Origin: JACDBE01 sp051002015
Lineage (GTDB): Bacteria; Actinomycetota; Acidimicrobiia; Spongiisociales; UBA5794
Reading direction: 5' to 3'
Length of the DNA: 30,254 nt
NCBI GenBank assembly: GCA_051002015.1
Contig: JBPCMS010000025.1
Location: 1 to 30,254, forward strand
Shown here: positions 28,372 through 30,254 of the stretch, in pieces
Numbering within the stretch: position 1 is the first letter of the stretch
Layout of the letters: every line of letters begins with the position of its first letter
Notes under the pieces: model-generated
Told to the model about the DNA's origin: nothing
Seen by the model: only the letters and a program-made list of their open reading frames with translations
Databases searched by the model: none
Program-made: the position numbers and the translations under genes

Positions 28372-30254
28372 GCACCGCGGGCGACCGGGTCTCCGCTCCC
28401 CTCGACCAGCTCATCGGCCGGCTCGTCGCCGCCGCCAGGTCGGCGATCGCCTCGGGGAACCTCGATCAGGCTCGGGCGACGGCGGAGGACGTCCAGCTGG
28501 TCGACCCCGACAACCGCGAGGTCGCCGCCATCCTGGCCGAGGTTATCCGCAGGGAGCGCTCCCCCGGCCAGGAGCGGGCGCTGATGACCATCTTCTTCTC
28601 CGACCTGGTCGACTCGACCGCGCTCGCCGGGCGACTCGAGCCGGAGGCGATGCAGGACCTGTACGGCATCTACCGGGACGAGGCGAAGCAGGCGATCGAC
28701 CGGTTCGGCGGGCACATCCTGCAGTTCCTGGGCGACGGCGTGATGGCCTCGTTCGGGTACCCGGCTGCGCACGAGGACGACGCCCGCCGCGCCGTCCACG
28801 CCGGACTCGCCCTGATCAAGGGCCTCGATGCGGCCGGCGCCGCCGCCAACGCCCGCCACGGCGCCGAGCCCAAGGCACGGGTGGGGATCCACACCGGCCT
28901 GGTGGTCGTCGCCGGGCTCGGGGCACGCGACTACAGGGAACGGGACTCGATCGTGGGCGTGGCCCCGAACCTGGCGGCCCGCCTCCAGTCCGAGGCCGAC
29001 CCTGGGATGGTCGTGGTGAGCGACGTCACCAAGGCGCTGGTCGAGGGTCAGTTCGAGCTGCGCTCGCTCGGTCTCCGCCAACTCAAGGGCATCGCCCGCA
29101 CTGTGGAGGTGTTCAGCGTCGAGCGGATGCGGTCGGCCTTCGGTCAGCTCGACGCCTCCCGTGCCCGGAGGGCGGGTCTGCACGGGCGAGACGAGGCCCG
29201 CACCCAGCTCGTCCGGGCATGGGGCGACGTGAACCGAGCCGGAGCCGGTCCCGGTCGGGTCGCCCTGATCTCGGGTGAGGCGGGCATCGGCAAGACCCGC
29301 CTCGCCGCCGAGATGCGCCACATCGTCGCCGAGGACGACGCCAACACCTTCGCCGCCGCCTGCCAGCCCTACTATGCCAACATCTCCCTCTGGCCCATCT
29401 CGGTGATGATCGAACGGGCGATGAACATGACCGGGGTTCCCGACGACGCGCGTGTCGGCATCCTGGTCGACCGCCTCACCGCCGCCGGTGTCGACACCTC
29501 GACCACGGTGCCGCTGCTGGCGCCTCTCATCGGGATCGACGACCCTCCCGGGTTCACCAGCCAGACCCTCGACCCCACCACCCGGCTACAGGAGACGCTC
29601 GCCGCCATCATCGACTGGCTAGCCCACCTCGCCGCCGCCCACCCGCTCCTGTTCGTCGTCGAAGACCTCCATTGGTCCGATCCGACCACGCTGGGACTGC
29701 TCGGCCTCTTGGCGTCGGCGCCCCCAACGGGGCTGCTCACCATCGCCACCACCAGGGACGCGTCGGCCCTCCCTTGGAAGGATCAGACCCTCTACCTCGC
29801 GTTGGGCCGGCTCGATGACGAAACCACCGCCGGGCTGGTCGACGAGCTCGCCGGGGACTCGGATCTCCCCGCCGAGGTCCGCCGCTCGATCATCGAGCGC
29901 GCCGATGGCATTCCCCTGTTCGCGGTGGAGCTGACCGGCGCCGCCGTCCACGAGAACCTCAGCTCGTCCGAGCCGCTCCCCTACCGGCTTCAGGAATTGA
30001 TGACCGGGCGGCTCAAGACCCCGGGCATCGACCTCCGCCTCGCCCAGCTCGCCGCCACCATCGGGGCCGACTTCGACCGGGACCTGCTCGCCCGGGTGAC
30101 CGGCGATGGGTATGACATCGACCCGGAGCTGGTCGCCATGCAGGACGCCGGCATCATCGACCTGGTCCTCTCCGGCGACCAACCGGCCTTCCGATTCCGG
30201 CACGCCCTGATGCGCGACGCCGCCTACGAAACCCAGGTCCTCGAGGTGCGCCGC
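28368..30254 (+). CDS. Class III adenylate/guanylate cyclase with AAA ATPase domain (partial)
   Basis: 629 residues to the window end, still open. An N-terminal helical segment (1-65) is followed by a class III cyclase domain: FFSDLVDSTAL (D79), FLGDGVMASFGYP (D123), VAPNLAARLQ (N201, R205). Metal-binding and transition-state residues are thus present. From about 270 comes an AAA/STAND ATPase: Walker A GEAGIGKT (303-310), Walker B LLFVVEDLHWSD, and then the helical part RLQELMTGRLKTPGIDLRLA and FRFRHALMRDAAYETQV. Cyclase-AAA fusions, often with TPR repeats behind, are frequent in actinobacteria. Production of cAMP is expected, but guanylate specificity cannot be excluded. The GTG start overlaps the stop of the unknown 531-residue protein and has no Shine-Dalgarno of its own, which points to translational coupling. 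Confidence 0.93.
   Translation, partial: MSTAGDRVSAPLDQLIGRLVAAARSAIASGNLDQARATAEDVQLVDPDNREVAAILAEVIRRERSPGQERALMTIFFSDLVDSTALAGRLEPEAMQDLYGIYRDEAKQAIDRFGGHILQFLGDGVMASFGYPAAHEDDARRAVHAGLALIKGLDAAGAAANARHGAEPKARVGIHTGLVVVAGLGARDYRERDSIVGVAPNLAARLQSEADPGMVVVSDVTKALVEGQFELRSLGLRQLKGIARTVEVFSVERMRSAFGQLDASRARRAGLHGRDEARTQLVRAWGDVNRAGAGPGRVALISGEAGIGKTRLAAEMRHIVAEDDANTFAAACQPYYANISLWPISVMIERAMNMTGVPDDARVGILVDRLTAAGVDTSTTVPLLAPLIGIDDPPGFTSQTLDPTTRLQETLAAIIDWLAHLAAAHPLLFVVEDLHWSDPTTLGLLGLLASAPPTGLLTIATTRDASALPWKDQTLYLALGRLDDETTAGLVDELAGDSDLPAEVRRSIIERADGIPLFAVELTGAAVHENLSSSEPLPYRLQELMTGRLKTPGIDLRLAQLAATIGADFDRDLLARVTGDGYDIDPELVAMQDAGIIDLVLSGDQPAFRFRHALMRDAAYETQVLEVRR

Overview
This is a GC-rich window with the codon bias of an actinobacterium. 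Long open antisense frames lie opposite nearly every real gene, as expected at this base composition. ATP-dependent PEP carboxykinase, a FbaB-type aldolase, a fused ATP sulfurylase/APS kinase and a DivIVA-like coiled-coil protein would suit an uncultured or little-studied lineage such as Acidimicrobiia. That placement is an inference; the window holds no rRNA or other phylogenetic marker.

Layout. (1) 1-2213, plus strand: the end of a polar amino-acid ABC importer operon (two permeases and the ATPase, joined by ATGA overlaps). It meets a convergent amidohydrolase at a nested hairpin (2233-2280). (2) 2280-5787, minus strand: an amidohydrolase-3 enzyme and, upstream of it, a 609-residue protein joining an endonuclease IV-like TIM barrel to a LigD-type NHEJ polymerase domain. 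This fusion is the most striking gene here. (3) About 5.8-13.4 kb: an accessory region. It holds an orphan 179-residue protein, tRNA-Lys(UUU), a tyrosine integrase missing its N-terminal half, a bacterial PH-domain protein, and frameshifted remains of a lipoprotein, an SRPBCC protein and an IS1380-like transposase. A 26-residue membrane peptide with a perfect Shine-Dalgarno, an APH-fold kinase, an eight-helix membrane protein split over two frames and a secreted SGNH-like protein follow. The pattern suggests an old tRNA-integrated element or insertion hotspot in decay. (4) 13.4-25.5 kb, minus strand: intact metabolic genes. Sulfate activation (ATP sulfurylase-APS kinase, then a CysQ-like phosphatase) runs straight into alpha-glucan phosphorylase. 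A second operon holds FBP aldolase, PEP carboxykinase and an 891-residue coiled-coil protein. A phosphohexomutase is alone. Glucan phosphorylase (giving glucose-1-P), the mutase (glucose-6-P), aldolase and PEPCK together connect storage glucan with glycolysis/gluconeogenesis. (5) 25.6-30.3 kb, plus strand: a pirin ending in a 21-bp perfect inverted repeat, then an unrecognised 531-residue protein translationally coupled to a class III cyclase with an AAA ATPase domain that runs off the window.

Two intergenic regions about 10 kb apart (13.3 and 23.6 kb) each carry two copies of a 51-bp repeat with conserved ends and a constant 22-bp centre, in opposite orientation at the two loci. I do not recognise this family.
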